DNA of 64,000 bases, from assembly GCF_003285265.1 (NCBI RefSeq), contig NZ_CP030239.1, positions 2,208,501 through 2,272,500 of the forward strand, written 5' to 3'. This stretch comes from Paracoccus mutanolyticus (lineage in GTDB: Bacteria > Pseudomonadota > Alphaproteobacteria > Rhodobacterales > Rhodobacteraceae). Shown here piece after piece: positions 11,404-20,488 of this stretch (position 1 is its first letter; each line of letters opens with the position of its first letter). A program made the translations under genes and the position numbers. Under the pieces are notes generated by a model. The model ran no database searches and was not told the origin of the DNA. It saw nothing but the letters and a program-made list of their open reading frames with translations.

Positions 11404-13265
11404 CGCCGGACGGGCCGTGCGTTTCTGGGCGGCGATGCGGAAGGGCGCGTTCGGCGCGCCGTATCCCGCGTAATTCCCCTGACGCTGGACGATTTCCAGA
11501 AAGAATCCGTCCTCGCGCGGGGTGGAATACAGCTGGAAGAACTGGCCGCCCGCGTCCTCGTCATACATGACGTTGTGGCGGCGCAGCCGCTCGGTCAGCG
11601 ACGCGTCAAGGCCGAAGCGGGCGGCCACGTCGTCGTAATAGTTCGCGCCGATGCGCAGGGCCGGAAAGCCCAGCCCCTCCAGCGCCGCGGCGGTGGTGAA
11701 GATGTCGGCGCTGGCGAATGCGATGTGCTGGACCGACGAGCCCAGGCTTTCCTCGATGAAGCGGCCGGCCAGGGTACGGCGCGCCTCGGCCCCGTTCAGG
11801 GTGACGCGCATCCCGCCCGAGCGGATGGCCTGCGACCGCACCAGCCCGTCGGGGTCGATCACGTCCACCATGGGCGATTTCTGCGCGTCGAAGATTTCGG
11901 TGTAGAACAGCGACGACGACAGCATCTCGTCATAGGGCATGGTCTGGCCCAGGTGGTCGATGCCGGTGATGCCGGCGCCCGCGACCTGCGGCTGGTCGAT
12001 GCGGAAATCGACCTGCCAGATGTTGGCGAGGTCCGAGCGGCTGTCCAGGAACCGCATGACGCTGCCCGAGACGCCCCGGATGGCGGGAATCGACAGCTCG
12101 CCCGCGCCGACGTCCTGCGCATGGGGCTGTGCCAGCAGCGCGGTCGCGCGGGCATGCGCCGCCTGCGCGTCGGGTAGGTTCAGCCCGATTTCGGAAACGG
12201 TCGTGCCATGCGCCACGTAAGAGGTGCGGGCAAAGCCGCGCGGGTCGGTGTTGACCAGCACGTTCGCATCGCCCTGCCGCCACAGCGTCACCGCCTTGGA
12301 GACATGGCGCCCGGCGGGCTGGAAGCCCGTCGCGGCCAGCAGCGCACCCAGCGCCGGGGCCTCGTCCTCGCTGGTGGCGAACTCGATGAACTGGATGCCG
12401 CCGACCTGCTGGGGGGGCGGGAAATCGGGCAGGTCGGTTTGCAGCGCCGGCTCGGCGCGCCGGGCGCGGTCCTGCACCGCGATCAGGCTGCGGTGCCCGT
12501 CCAGCGCCACCAGCCGGGGCAGCCCCGCGCGGAACTGGTCGTTGAAGATTTCCAGGCTGAGCCAGCCGTCATAGCCCGTCGCCATGACCGCGCGCATGAA
12601 GCGGGTGACGTCCAGGTCGCCCTCGCCCGGCATGTTGCGGAAGTGGCGCGACCAGTACAGCAGGTCCATGTCGATGGCCGGCGCGTCCGCCATCTGCACG
12701 AAAAAGATCTTGTCGGCCGGGATCGCGCGGATGCTGTCGGGTTCGATCCGGCGCGCCAGCGTGTGAAAGCTGTCGAGGATCAGCCCGATGTTCGGATGGT
12801 CGGCGCGGCGCACGACCTCCCATGCGTCGCGGTGGTCGTTGACGAAGCGGCCCCAGCACAGCGCCTCGTATCCGACGCGGATGCCGTATTGGCGGGCAAG
12901 CTCGCCCAGGTCGTGGAAATCGGCGGCCATGCGGTCGATGCCGCCCATCGCCGCCGGGTGCAGCGAGGAGCAGAACAGCACCAGATCGGTGCCCAGCTGG
13001 TTCATCAGCTCGAACTTGCGCGCAGCGCGGGCAAAGGCGCGCGAACGGTGGGGCTCGGGCAGGCCCTCGAAGTCGCGGAAGGGCTGGAACAGGGTGATCT
13101 CCAGCCCCTGGTCGCGCACCATGCGCCCGACCTCGGCCGGGCTGAAGCCGAGGCGATGAAATCCTGTTCGAAAATCTCGATCCCGTCAAAGCCGGCGGCG
13201 GCGATGGCGGTCAGCTTCTCGGTCAGGTTGCCCGACAAGGATACCGTTGCGATCGAGGTTTTCAT
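11386..13265 (-). CDS. Bifunctional TIM-barrel isomerase/dehydroshikimate dehydratase and HPPD-like protein, one frameshift
   Basis: Fusion of an N-terminal xylose-isomerase-like TIM barrel (residues ~1-280: ATVSLSG, GFDGIEIFEQDF, LGTDLVLFCSS) and a C-terminal VOC/4-hydroxyphenylpyruvate-dioxygenase-like half. The latter carries the metal ligands His in TGIDHLG, His in VQHIAFA and Glu in FFLEIVQRQ. This architecture is that of QuiC/QsuB-type 3-dehydroshikimate dehydratases, which give protocatechuate from quinate or shikimate. Start at ATG 13265 (MKTSIATVS). The frame breaks near 13148-13151, where TCG GGC has lost one base; the corrected length is about 626 residues. A role in hydroaromatic catabolism is inferred; the N-terminal half could be another sugar-phosphate isomerase. 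Confidence 0.85.
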
Positions 13266-13355
13266 GGGGGTCTCGTGGTCTGAAGATGCGGAGGCGAGAA
13301 CACCACAGATCGCGGCGCGGGGAAAGATGGGTTGATTTGTTGCCTTTATTTCAAT

Positions 13356-13374
13356 AATGGAAAGCCATTCCATT
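13356..13374. promoter_or_regulatory. IclR-like palindromic operator candidate
   Basis: Perfect 7-bp inverted repeat AATGGAA-AGCCA-TTCCATT in the 122-bp divergent region between the dehydratase/HPPD gene and the FAD oxidoreductase gene, 14 bp before the latter's ATG. The TGGAA/TTCCA half-site form resembles operators of IclR-family regulators, which often control aromatic-acid pathways. No such regulator is encoded in the window. Confidence 0.5.
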
Positions 13375-13387
13375 ACATGGGGGCGCA

Positions 13388-15078
13388 ATGCGGCGCAACT
13401 GCGATCTTCTGGTGCTGGGCTCGGGCGCGGCGGGGCTGTCGGCGGCGCTGACCGGCGCGCGGCTCGGGCTGCGCGTGGTCCTGGCCGAAAAGGCCGAGGT
13501 GCTGGGCGGAACCAGCGCCTGGTCGGGCGGCTGGATCTGGTGCCCGGGCAACGCGCTGGCGGCCGAGGCCGGGATCGCCGATCCGCCGGGCGCGGCGCGG
13601 CGCTATCTGGCCGCCGCGCTGGGACCGGATTTCGACGCGGCGCGGGTCGATGCGTTCCTGGAAAACGCGCCCCGCATGGTGGATTTCCTGCGCGATGCGG
13701 GGCTGGATTTCGAAAGCGGCAGCCGGATTCCCGACACCTATGGCCATCTGCCGGGGGCGGGGACGGGCGGACGTTCCGTCATCGCGGCGGCCTACGACGG
13801 GCGGCGGATGGGGGCGCTGATCGACCTGCTGCGCCCGCCACTGCGCGAGACGAGCTTCTGGGGCATGACGATCCAAGCGGGGGCGGACCTGCGGGCCTTC
13901 CTGACGATGCGCCGCTCGGCCCGGTCTCTGGCGCATGTGACGATGCGCGTGGGGCGGCATCTGTGGGACCTGGCGCGGCATGGGCGGGCGATGCAGCTGC
14001 GCAACGGACAGGCGCTGGTCGCGCGGCTGATGGTGGCGGCGCAGGACGCCGGCGTGGTGTTCCTGACGCAGGCCCCGGGGCAACAGCTTCTGGTCGATGC
14101 GGGCCGCGCGCCGGGGCGGTGCTGGACACGCCCGACGGGCCGGTGCGGGTCCGCGCCGCGCGCGGGGTCGTGCTGGCGACCGGCGGTTGGCCGCATGACG
14201 GCGCGCGCCGCGCGGCGCAGTTCCCGCGCAACGACTGCCACGCCACCCTGGCCGTGCCGACCGCGCAGGGCGACGGCGTGCGCCTGGCCGAGGCGCTGGG
14301 CGCCGTGCAGGCCCGCGACCTGGCAAGCCCCGCCGCGCTGTGCCCGGTGTCCGAGGTGCCCTGGCCCGACGGCCGACGCGGCGTCTTTCCCCATGTCATC
14401 GAACGCGGCAAGCCGGGCCTGATCGCCGTGCTGCAGGACGGCCGGCGCTTTTGCAACGAAGGGCTAGGCTACCACGACTATGTCACCGCGCTGCTGCGCG
14501 CGGTGCCCAAGGGGGCTGTGCCGCAATCCTGGCTGATCTGCACGCGCGCCTTTCAGCGCCGCTATGGGCTGGGCATCAGCCGGCCCGCGCCGGTCCCGGC
14601 CGGGCCCTGGATCCGGCGCGGCTATATCAAGACCGGCGACACGCCCGAGGCGCTGGCGCGGGCCTGCGGCATCGACCCCGCAGGGCTGGCTGCGACGCTT
14701 GCGGACTGGAACCGCCATGCGGCGCGGGGCGAGGATCCGGCGTTCGGGCGGGGCAGCACCCCTTACATGCGCCTGCAGGGCGACCCGGATGTGAAGCCCA
14801 ATCCCTGCGTCGCGCCGATCGACCGCGGGCCCTATTATGCGGTGCGGGTGATCCCCGGCAGCTTCGGCACCTTTGCCGGGCTGCGAACGGATGCGCGCGC
14901 CCGGGTGCTGGACGGGCAGGGCGCGCCGATCCCCGGTCTTTATGCCGCAGGCTGCGACATGGCCAGCGTCATGGGCGGGCATTATCCGGCGGGCGGCATC
15001 AACCTGGGCCCCGCGCTGACCTTTGGCCATGTCGCCGCAAGGGACGCGGCGGGCCGGCCCGATTCGGAGGACGCATGA
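13388..15078 (+). CDS. FAD-dependent oxidoreductase (flavocytochrome c/3-ketosteroid dehydrogenase type), one frameshift
   Basis: The N-terminal Rossmann motif VLGSGAAGLSAAL binds the FAD ADP moiety, GGTSAWSGG follows, and the C-terminus has GLYAAGCDMASVMGGHYPAGGINLGPALTFG, the characteristic second FAD contact of the fumarate reductase/3-oxosteroid-1-dehydrogenase fold. Corrected length is about 563 residues. The frame is lost near 14108-14116 and regained one frame over (VLDTPDGPVRVRAARG). The gene is divergent from the QuiC-like gene and overlaps the next gene in an ATGA, so all three are probably one catabolic unit. The substrate is not deducible; a hydroaromatic or dicarboxylate desaturation is possible. 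Confidence 0.82.
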
Positions 15079-15899
15079 CACGACCGATCTCGCTTGCCCA
15101 TCTGACCGCCATCGAACTGTCGCCGCCCGAGCTGATCCACATGGCCGCGCGGCTGGGCTATGATGCCGTGGGGCTGCGGTTGATCCGGGTCACGCCCGAT
15201 ACGCCCGGCTATCCGCTGATGAAGGACCCGGCGCTGATGGCCGCGACACGCGCGGCACTGGACCGGACCGGGCTGCGCGTGCAGGATATCGAATTCGTCC
15301 GCATCACCCCCGGGCTCGACGTGGCCGCGCTGGGTCCCTTCCTTGAGGCCGGGGCGACCCTGGGGGCGCGGCAGGTGATCTGCGCGCCCTATGATCCCGA
15401 CCTTGCCCGGCTGGCCGATACGCTCGGCACCCTTTCGGGCGCCTGCCGCGCGCGGGGCTTGCAGGCGGTTCTGGAGTTCTTTCCCTGGACCGCCGTGCCC
15501 GACCTTGCGACCGCGCTGCGCGTCGTCGAGGCGGCGGGACCCGAGGCTGGGCTGCTGGTCGATACGCTGCATTTCGACCGCTCGGCCAGCAGCATCGTCG
15601 ATCTGGGCCGCGCGCTGCCCCGAATGCCCTTCCTGCACCTGTGCGACGCGCCCGTGGCGCCGCCCTACACGACCGAGGCGCTGTTCCACGCCGGCCGGGT
15701 CGAGCGCCTGCCCGCGGGCGAGGGCCAGATTCCCCTGTGCCCGATCCTGGACGCGCTGCCCCCGGATCTGCCCGTCGCGCTGGAGGTGCCGATGACCGCC
15801 CGCACCCGGGCCGAGGGCATCGAATCGGTCGCCCGCCATGTGCTGGAGCGCACCCGTGCCTTTCTGGCCGGGCTCAAGGAAGCCGCAACTCCCGGCTGA
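15075..15899 (+). CDS. Sugar phosphate isomerase/epimerase (xylose isomerase-like TIM barrel)
   Basis: A 274-residue AP-endonuclease-2/xylose-isomerase-like barrel. Likely metal ligands are spread through strand ends: Glu in LEFFPWT, Asp and His in LLVDTLHFDR, Asp in HLCDAP and Glu in ALEVPM. The ATG overlaps the upstream oxidoreductase stop (ATGA). Proteins of this kind in aromatic or inositol clusters act as dehydratases or isomerases (IolE-, DSD-like). Together with the fused TIM barrel of the neighbouring gene, the locus has two such barrels. Specific reaction unknown. Confidence 0.82.
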   Translation: MTRPISLAHLTAIELSPPELIHMAARLGYDAVGLRLIRVTPDTPGYPLMKDPALMAATRAALDRTGLRVQDIEFVRITPGLDVAALGPFLEAGATLGARQVICAPYDPDLARLADTLGTLSGACRARGLQAVLEFFPWTAVPDLATALRVVEAAGPEAGLLVDTLHFDRSASSIVDLGRALPRMPFLHLCDAPVAPPYTTEALFHAGRVERLPAGEGQIPLCPILDALPPDLPVALEVPMTARTRAEGIESVARHVLERTRAFLAGLKEAATPG

Positions 15900-16294
15900 A
15901 CAGGGCCTCGGGGGCTGACGTCACGACATCGCGTCAAAAAGCTTGCAACCTGCCGGGACTATTGGCTAAACCTGCGACACGTTGCGCATGGCCTTGCATC
16001 TATGCGCGGGTTTTGCATCAGGGCTCTGCTGTTCCTGAACCGCTGGCGTGCCTTGGGCATGGCGACGTGTCGGGTCGTGTCGATGCATCACCCTTGCGCA
16101 GGGCAGCGCGCTGCTGGCGACGGTTGCAGTGCCCCCGTCGCCAGCCATCCCCTTTTCTTGCCTTGGTCCTGTCCCGCGCCGCCGGATGCTGCATCGTGTC
16201 GCGGGCCTTGGGGGTTCCCCCGGACGGGGTTTTCTGGCAGCAGGGACGGGGAAGGGTCGGAGGCCGGGGCGCAGGCATGGCATCGCAGGGCAGA
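15900..16294. other. Non-coding interval upstream of the copper cluster
   Basis: About 395 bp without a convincing gene on either strand; codon bias is absent in all frames. It contains several short GC-rich self-complementary stretches (for example around 16200-16230), but I recognise no riboswitch, metal-responsive operator or repeat. It presumably holds the promoter for the copper/oxidase assembly genes that follow. Confidence 0.5.
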
Positions 16295-16696
16295 ATGAAA
16301 ACCGGATGCCGGGCGGGGCCGCTGCGTTGGCTGGCCCTGGTGCTGGTGCTGCCCTTTCTGCTGCTTGCCGCCTTCAAGCCGGGGACCATGCTGGCCGCCG
16401 ATGCGCAGGGCCGGATCATGGTCCTGCTGTGCGGCGGCCACGGCCCGGTCGAGATGGCGGTGGGTCTGGACGGCACGCTGACGCCGGTTTCGGACCTGGG
16501 CCACGATCCCGCCCCCGCCAAGGCGCCCTGCGGCTGGGCGCTGCACGGCCAGCCCGCGCTGACGGCGTCGGGCCCGGTGCTGCCTGTGCCCGTCCGTCTG
16601 TCGATCCGTTTGACCGAGGCCGCGCCGGTCCTGTCGCCCGCGCTTGTTCATCCGCCCGGCCCCGCCTGGCCCCGGGGTCCACCGCGCACCGCGTGA
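16295..16696 (+). CDS. Small membrane-anchored protein, DUF2946-like
   Basis: A 133-residue protein with one N-terminal hydrophobic segment (WLALVLVLPFLLLAAF), then a periplasmic region with a Cys-Gly-Gly-His element (LLCGGHGPVEM) and a Cys in APCGWALH, ending in a Pro-rich tail. The Cys/His pattern and its place immediately before YcnI-PCuAC and SCO genes match DUF2946-type proteins linked to copper handling. ATG 16295 is preceded by AGGG; an in-frame ATG at 16277 is an alternative. Assignment is moderate because the family is poorly conserved. Confidence 0.6.
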   Translation: MKTGCRAGPLRWLALVLVLPFLLLAAFKPGTMLAADAQGRIMVLLCGGHGPVEMAVGLDGTLTPVSDLGHDPAPAKAPCGWALHGQPALTASGPVLPVPVRLSIRLTEAAPVLSPALVHPPGPAWPRGPPRTA

Positions 16697-16756
16697 CGGT
16701 TGCGTTCGCGCGCCCTTCGGGCGTGTGCCCCTTGTCCTTGCATGCGGAACGGATTC

Positions 16757-17722
16757 ATGCGGAAACAGATGTTCGGCGCCCTGGTGGGTGCCTCGATTGC
16801 GGCGATAGCGAGCCCGGCGCTGGCCCATGTCACGCTGGAGCGGGCCGAGGCGCCCGCCGGCTCGACCTACAAGGCGGTGCTGCGCATCGGCCACGGTTGC
16901 GATGGCAAGGCCACCCGGACCTTGCGCGTCCAGATCCCGGACGGCTTTTACAACGCCAGGCCGATGCCCAAGCCAGGCTGGCAGCTGGCGACCACGACGA
17001 GGCCTTATGCCCGGCCCTACGACAACCACGGCACCGCGATGACCGAGGGCGTGCGCGAGATCACCTGGTCGGGGGGCGAGCTGCCCGACGACTGGTATGA
17101 CGAATTCGTGCTGCGCGGCACCATCGGCCCCGAGGTCGCGCCGGGTGCCACGCTGTATTTCCCGACCGTGCAGGAATGCGACGGCGCCGCGGCGGAATGG
17201 ACCGATGCCTCGGGCAACGCGGCGGCAGAGAACCCCGCGCCGGCCCTGCAGGTGACCGAGGCGGCGGACCACGGCGACGGGCACGCCCATAGCCATGGCC
17301 ATGACGCGGCCGGTGCGGCCGTGCTGGGCGATCTGTCCATCGCAGGCGCCTCGGCCCGCGCCACGCCGCCCGGCGCCCCGGTCGGCGGCGTCGTGCTGGA
17401 CGTGACCAACAAGGGTGCCGCGGACGACCGGCTGGTCTCGGCCAGCACCCCCGTGGCGGGGCGGGTCGAGATCCACGAGATGGCGATGGAGGGTGACATC
17501 ATGCGGATGCGTCCCTTGCCGGACGGCTGGCCGGTGCCGGCGGGGCAGACGGTCTCGATGCAGGCGGGTGGACAGCACCTGATGCTGATGGAACTGAAGG
17601 GACCGCTGGTCGAGGGCCAGGCGCTGCCCCTGACCCTGCGCTTTGAACACGCGGGCGAGGTTGCGCTGACCGTGCCGGTCGGGCCCGCCGGAGGAAAGGG
17701 GGCAAGCCATGCCGGGCACTGA
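16757..17722 (+). CDS. Periplasmic YcnI (DUF1775)-PCuAC copper chaperone fusion
   Basis: A 321-residue exported protein. A signal peptide ends at ASPALA, leaving the mature N-terminus HVTLE, the His of which is the copper ligand in YcnI domains. YcnI spans about residues 25-165 (YKAVLRIGHGCDG, TEGVREITWSGG, FPTVQECDG). A His-rich linker (HGDGHAHSHGHD) leads to a PCuAC domain (residues ~185-310) with the copper-binding set His in VEIHEM, then Met residues and HLMLMEL. PCuAC proteins deliver Cu(I) to the Cu-A site of cytochrome oxidase, often with SCO, encoded next with a 14-bp overlap. Start 16757 chosen for its signal peptide. Confidence 0.88.
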   Translation: MRKQMFGALVGASIAAIASPALAHVTLERAEAPAGSTYKAVLRIGHGCDGKATRTLRVQIPDGFYNARPMPKPGWQLATTTRPYARPYDNHGTAMTEGVREITWSGGELPDDWYDEFVLRGTIGPEVAPGATLYFPTVQECDGAAAEWTDASGNAAAENPAPALQVTEAADHGDGHAHSHGHDAAGAAVLGDLSIAGASARATPPGAPVGGVVLDVTNKGAADDRLVSASTPVAGRVEIHEMAMEGDIMRMRPLPDGWPVPAGQTVSMQAGGQHLMLMELKGPLVEGQALPLTLRFEHAGEVALTVPVGPAGGKGASHAGH

Positions 17723-18326
17723 GAACAGGGGCGGGCTGCGCCGCATCCGCTGGGCGCTTTGGGGGCTGGTGGTGCTGGCCGTGCTGGTCGTGGCCTGGAT
17801 CCAGGTGATCGGCCCCCGGCTGTCGGCACTGCCCGACGCCGGCACGGCGAACCTGGGCCGGGGCGATTACCGGCTGGCCGCGACCGACGGCTCGGCCTTC
17901 ACGCAGGACAGCCTCAAGGGGGCGCCCTCGGCGGTGTTCTTCGGCTTCACCAATTGCCCCGACGTCTGCCCGACCACCCTGGGCGACATCGCTGGCTGGC
18001 AGGAGGAGTTCGCCGCCAAGGGCAAGCCGCTGCGCGCCTATCTGGTGACGGTCGACCCCGAGCGCGACACGCCCGAGCGTCTGCGCGACTATGTCTCCTG
18101 GGTGCCCGGGGTGGTGGGTGTGACCGGCGCGCCTGACGAGGTCGCCAAGGCCGTCAAGGCGTTCCGCGTCTATGCCCGCAAGGTCCAGACCGAGGATGGC
18201 TACACGATGGACCATTCCGCCATGGTCCTGCTGTTCGACGCCGAGGGGCGCTATGCCGGCCTGGTCGGCTATCAGGAGGACCCCGCCCGCACCCGCGCCA
18301 CGCTCGAGGCGCTGCTGGGGGCGTGA
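17709..18326 (+). CDS. SCO1/SenC family cytochrome oxidase assembly protein
   Basis: A 205-residue membrane-anchored thioredoxin-fold protein with one N-terminal transmembrane helix (ALWGLVVLAVLVVAWIQV). The copper-binding CxxxC is in TNCPDVCP (Cys83, Cys87) and the distal His ligand in MDHSAMVLLF. It acts in the periplasm on the Cu-A centre of cytochrome oxidase, either as a metallochaperone or as a thiol reductase. It overlaps the YcnI-PCuAC gene, which supports a joint role. The frame is intact. Confidence 0.93.
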   Translation: MPGTENRGGLRRIRWALWGLVVLAVLVVAWIQVIGPRLSALPDAGTANLGRGDYRLAATDGSAFTQDSLKGAPSAVFFGFTNCPDVCPTTLGDIAGWQEEFAAKGKPLRAYLVTVDPERDTPERLRDYVSWVPGVVGVTGAPDEVAKAVKAFRVYARKVQTEDGYTMDHSAMVLLFDAEGRYAGLVGYQEDPARTRATLEALLGA

Positions 18327-18378
18327 TCCCAGGTGCCCGGGCCAGCCCCGGGCGCCGCCTTCCCACGGGCCGGACATG

Positions 18379-18403
18379 AAAAAAACCGCCCCGAGGGGCG
18401 GTT
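18379..18403 (-). terminator. Intrinsic terminator of tRNA-Arg(ACG)
   Basis: Nine-base stem AACCGCCCC/GGGGCGGTT with a minimal loop, followed on the minus strand by a run of T. It lies 8 bp beyond the tRNA 3' end. On the plus strand it also lies downstream of the SCO gene, where its T-run is weaker. Confidence 0.8.
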
Positions 18404-18410
18404 CTTTCAA

Positions 18411-18487
18411 TGGCGGACCCGGAGCGATTCGAACGCCCGACCCCCAGATTCGTAGTCTGGTGCTCTATCCAGCTGAGCTACGGGTCC
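18411..18487 (-). tRNA. tRNA-Arg (ACG)
   Basis: 77-nt cloverleaf on the minus strand: acceptor GGACCCG/CGGGTCC, discriminator G and encoded CCA. Anticodon stem CCAGA/TCTGG with loop CTACGAA gives ACG, read as inosine-CG, for CGN arginine codons. Confidence 0.95.
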
Positions 18488-18582
18488 GCTGTGAGGCGGT
18501 TATCTAGAGACAGGCGCCGGGGGGTGCAAGGCCAAAAATGAGGCCGCGCGAAGAAAACTGCGCGGGGTCGAATTCCCGGCGG

Positions 18583-20019
18583 TCAGGCGGCGGGCGCCTC
18601 GGCGGGCAGGGGGATGCCGGCCAGTTCGCGCGGCAGGCGCAGGCAGAACTGAGTGCCCTCCTCGTCGCTGCGCAGCAGGTCGAGGCGGCCGCCATGGTTG
18701 CGCACCAGGTCCGCCGCGATGGCAAGGCCCAGGCCCGTGCCGCCCTTGCGCGAACCGCCCGAAAAGGGCTGGAACAGATAGTCGCGCGCCTTCTTCGGCA
18801 GGCCGGGGCCGGTGTCGCCGACCCGGATGAACCATTCGGCTTCGTCCTCGCCGGCGCCGATCTCGATGGTGCCCGGGCGGCGGGTTGCCTCGATCGCCTG
18901 GCGGGCGTTGCGCACCAGGTTCGACAGCACGCGGAACATCTGGTCGCGGTCGGCCCGCACCATCAGGCCGGGCGGCACGTCGGTCAGGAACTCGATCGGG
19001 GCAGCGCCATCCTGGGCGGCGCCCTCGGCGGCCAGGGCCTCGGCCTCGGCCACCTCGGCGACCAGCGCCGCCAGGTTGAAGCGCGACAGCGACGGCGCGG
19101 GCTCCTCGGCCTTGCCGAAGGCCAGGGTGGTCTCGCACAGGTTCACCGCGCGGCTGATCGAATTGACCAGCTTGGGCGCGGCGCGGCGCACGGCGGGGTC
19201 GGCGCTGGTTTCCAGCCGGTCGGCGAAGATCTGCGCCGTGGTCAGGATGTTGCGCAGGTCGTGGCTGATGCGCGCCACGGCCTGACCAAGCTGGGCCAGC
19301 CGTTCCTTTTGCTTCAGCGACGATGTGACGGTGCGCTGCATGGCGGCCAGCGCCGTCTCGGCCTCGTTCAGTTCGCTCAGGCGCGCGGTGGGGGTGATGA
19401 TCAGCCGCGCGTCCTCGGGCGCGCTGGCATAGGCGGTCATGTGGTTGATGACGCGCCGGATCGGCACCAGCAGCAGCCGCTGCGCTGCCACGTTCAGCAA
19501 AAGCGCCGTCAGGATCGAGAAGGCGGCCGAAATCAGCAGCAGGCGCAGGCCATAGTCGATCATCTCGGTGCGCAGCCGGGCGGTGTCCATGGTGATCTCG
19601 ATCAGCTGGCCGGCCTGGTTGACCGGCGCGCCGATCACGCGGATCACGCGGTTCTGCGGGTCCATCAGCTGCGCCAGGGCATCGCGCGCCGAGGTCAGGA
19701 AGGGCTGGTCGCGCAGGTCGTAGGTGGCCGCGATGGGCCCGGGGATGGGCGAGGACAGCACCAACTGGCGCACGTCGTTGCGCCGCAGCACCACGTTGAA
19801 CACGCCCGCGTTCTCCAGCAGCTCCGATTCCAGGTCCGAGGCCAGCGATTCATCGGTCGCCAGCAGCGCGAGACTGGCGATCTGCGCGCGTTCCAGGCGC
19901 GATTCCAGGTAGTCCTGGCGATAATTCGCAAGCGAGGGCAGCAGAATCAGCAGTTCGGCCAGAATCACGAAGATCCCGGTCAGGACCGCAAAGCGCCCGG
20001 AGAGGGTATTCAGGGACAT
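18583..20019 (-). CDS. Membrane-bound sensor histidine kinase
   Basis: A 478-residue kinase with two transmembrane helices (about residues 8-30 and 165-190) flanking a ~130-residue periplasmic sensor domain. A HAMP-like linker, the HisKA phosphoacceptor His in ARISHDLRN, and a HATPase domain follow: N box LVRNARQAIE, G1 DTGPGLP and G2 GGTGLGLAI. No response regulator gene is adjacent, so it is an orphan here. The input signal is unknown. It is divergent from the rpmH operon. The frame is intact. Confidence 0.9.
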   Translation of the reverse strand: MSLNTLSGRFAVLTGIFVILAELLILLPSLANYRQDYLESRLERAQIASLALLATDESLASDLESELLENAGVFNVVLRRNDVRQLVLSSPIPGPIAATYDLRDQPFLTSARDALAQLMDPQNRVIRVIGAPVNQAGQLIEITMDTARLRTEMIDYGLRLLLISAAFSILTALLLNVAAQRLLLVPIRRVINHMTAYASAPEDARLIITPTARLSELNEAETALAAMQRTVTSSLKQKERLAQLGQAVARISHDLRNILTTAQIFADRLETSADPAVRRAAPKLVNSISRAVNLCETTLAFGKAEEPAPSLSRFNLAALVAEVAEAEALAAEGAAQDGAAPIEFLTDVPPGLMVRADRDQMFRVLSNLVRNARQAIEATRRPGTIEIGAGEDEAEWFIRVGDTGPGLPKKARDYLFQPFSGGSRKGGTGLGLAIAADLVRNHGGRLDLLRSDEEGTQFCLRLPRELAGIPLPAEAPAA

Positions 20020-20318
20020 GGTGACCTTATGCAGTTCTTCTCCAGGGCCGTGCCTTTGCCAGACACATAAGGCGTTGCAGGCCGCAGTTCAAACATTCGT
20101 GACCGGCCCAGGGTTCCGTGCCGGGCCGCCGGCGCCGGCTCGCGGCCGGTCCGGCGCCGGCATTTCCTTCACGGTCATGAACACGCGCAGCCCGGCGTGG
20201 TCAATGTGGTTGACTTGCGGGCGGGGCGGGACTATGCAGCGGGCCTCGAATAGACCGGCGCGTCTTGCGTGGGCCGATGGCCCATACCCCGTACGCGCCT
20301 TGACCCCGGAGTTTGAAG
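20020..20318. repeat. Divergent intergenic region with long perfect hairpin
   Basis: The 299 bp between the histidine kinase and rpmH have no gene. At 20128-20161 there is a perfect 11-bp stem GCCGGCGCCGG/CCGGCGCCGGC with a 12-nt loop. The rpmH promoter lies about 50 bp further on. I saw no DnaA-box cluster, so there is no support for a replication origin here. Confidence 0.55.
20210..20238 (+). promoter_or_regulatory. Sigma-70 type promoter of rpmH-rnpA
   Basis: A -35 box TTGACT and a -10 box TATGCA separated by 17 bp, ending 80 bp before the rpmH ATG. Spacing and -35 are near consensus; the -10 is moderate. Inferred from sequence only. Confidence 0.6.
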
Positions 20319-20456
20319 ATGTCGAAACGCACTTTCCAGCCGTCGAACCTGGTTCGCGCCCGCCGTCACGGTTTCCGCGCGCGCATGGCGACCAAGGGCG
20401 GCCGCCGCGTTCTGAACGCCCGCCGCGCCAAGGGCCGCAAGGTTCTCAGCGCATAA
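20319..20456 (+). CDS. rpmH: 50S ribosomal protein L34
   Basis: A 45-residue, highly basic protein beginning [10 protein letters not shown] and containing [22 protein letters not shown], the universally conserved L34 core. It is too short to stand out as a long reading frame. It is followed after 32 bp by rnpA, the classic bacterial arrangement. It sits near the polypeptide exit tunnel of the large subunit. Confidence 0.97.
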   Translation: MSKRTFQPSNLVRARRHGFRARMATKGGRRVLNARRAKGRKVLSA

Positions 20457-20488
20457 GCGCCGACGCGCCACGGCGCGGGCCGACGCTG

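Noticed and set aside
15900..16294. Cobalamin or metal riboswitch before the copper cluster
   Set aside because: I looked for the conserved cobalamin box and similar cores and did not see them; only general GC-rich pairing is present.
20020..20318. Replication origin next to rpmH
   Set aside because: No DnaA-box cluster, no AT-rich unwinding stretch and no dnaA or dnaN in the window.
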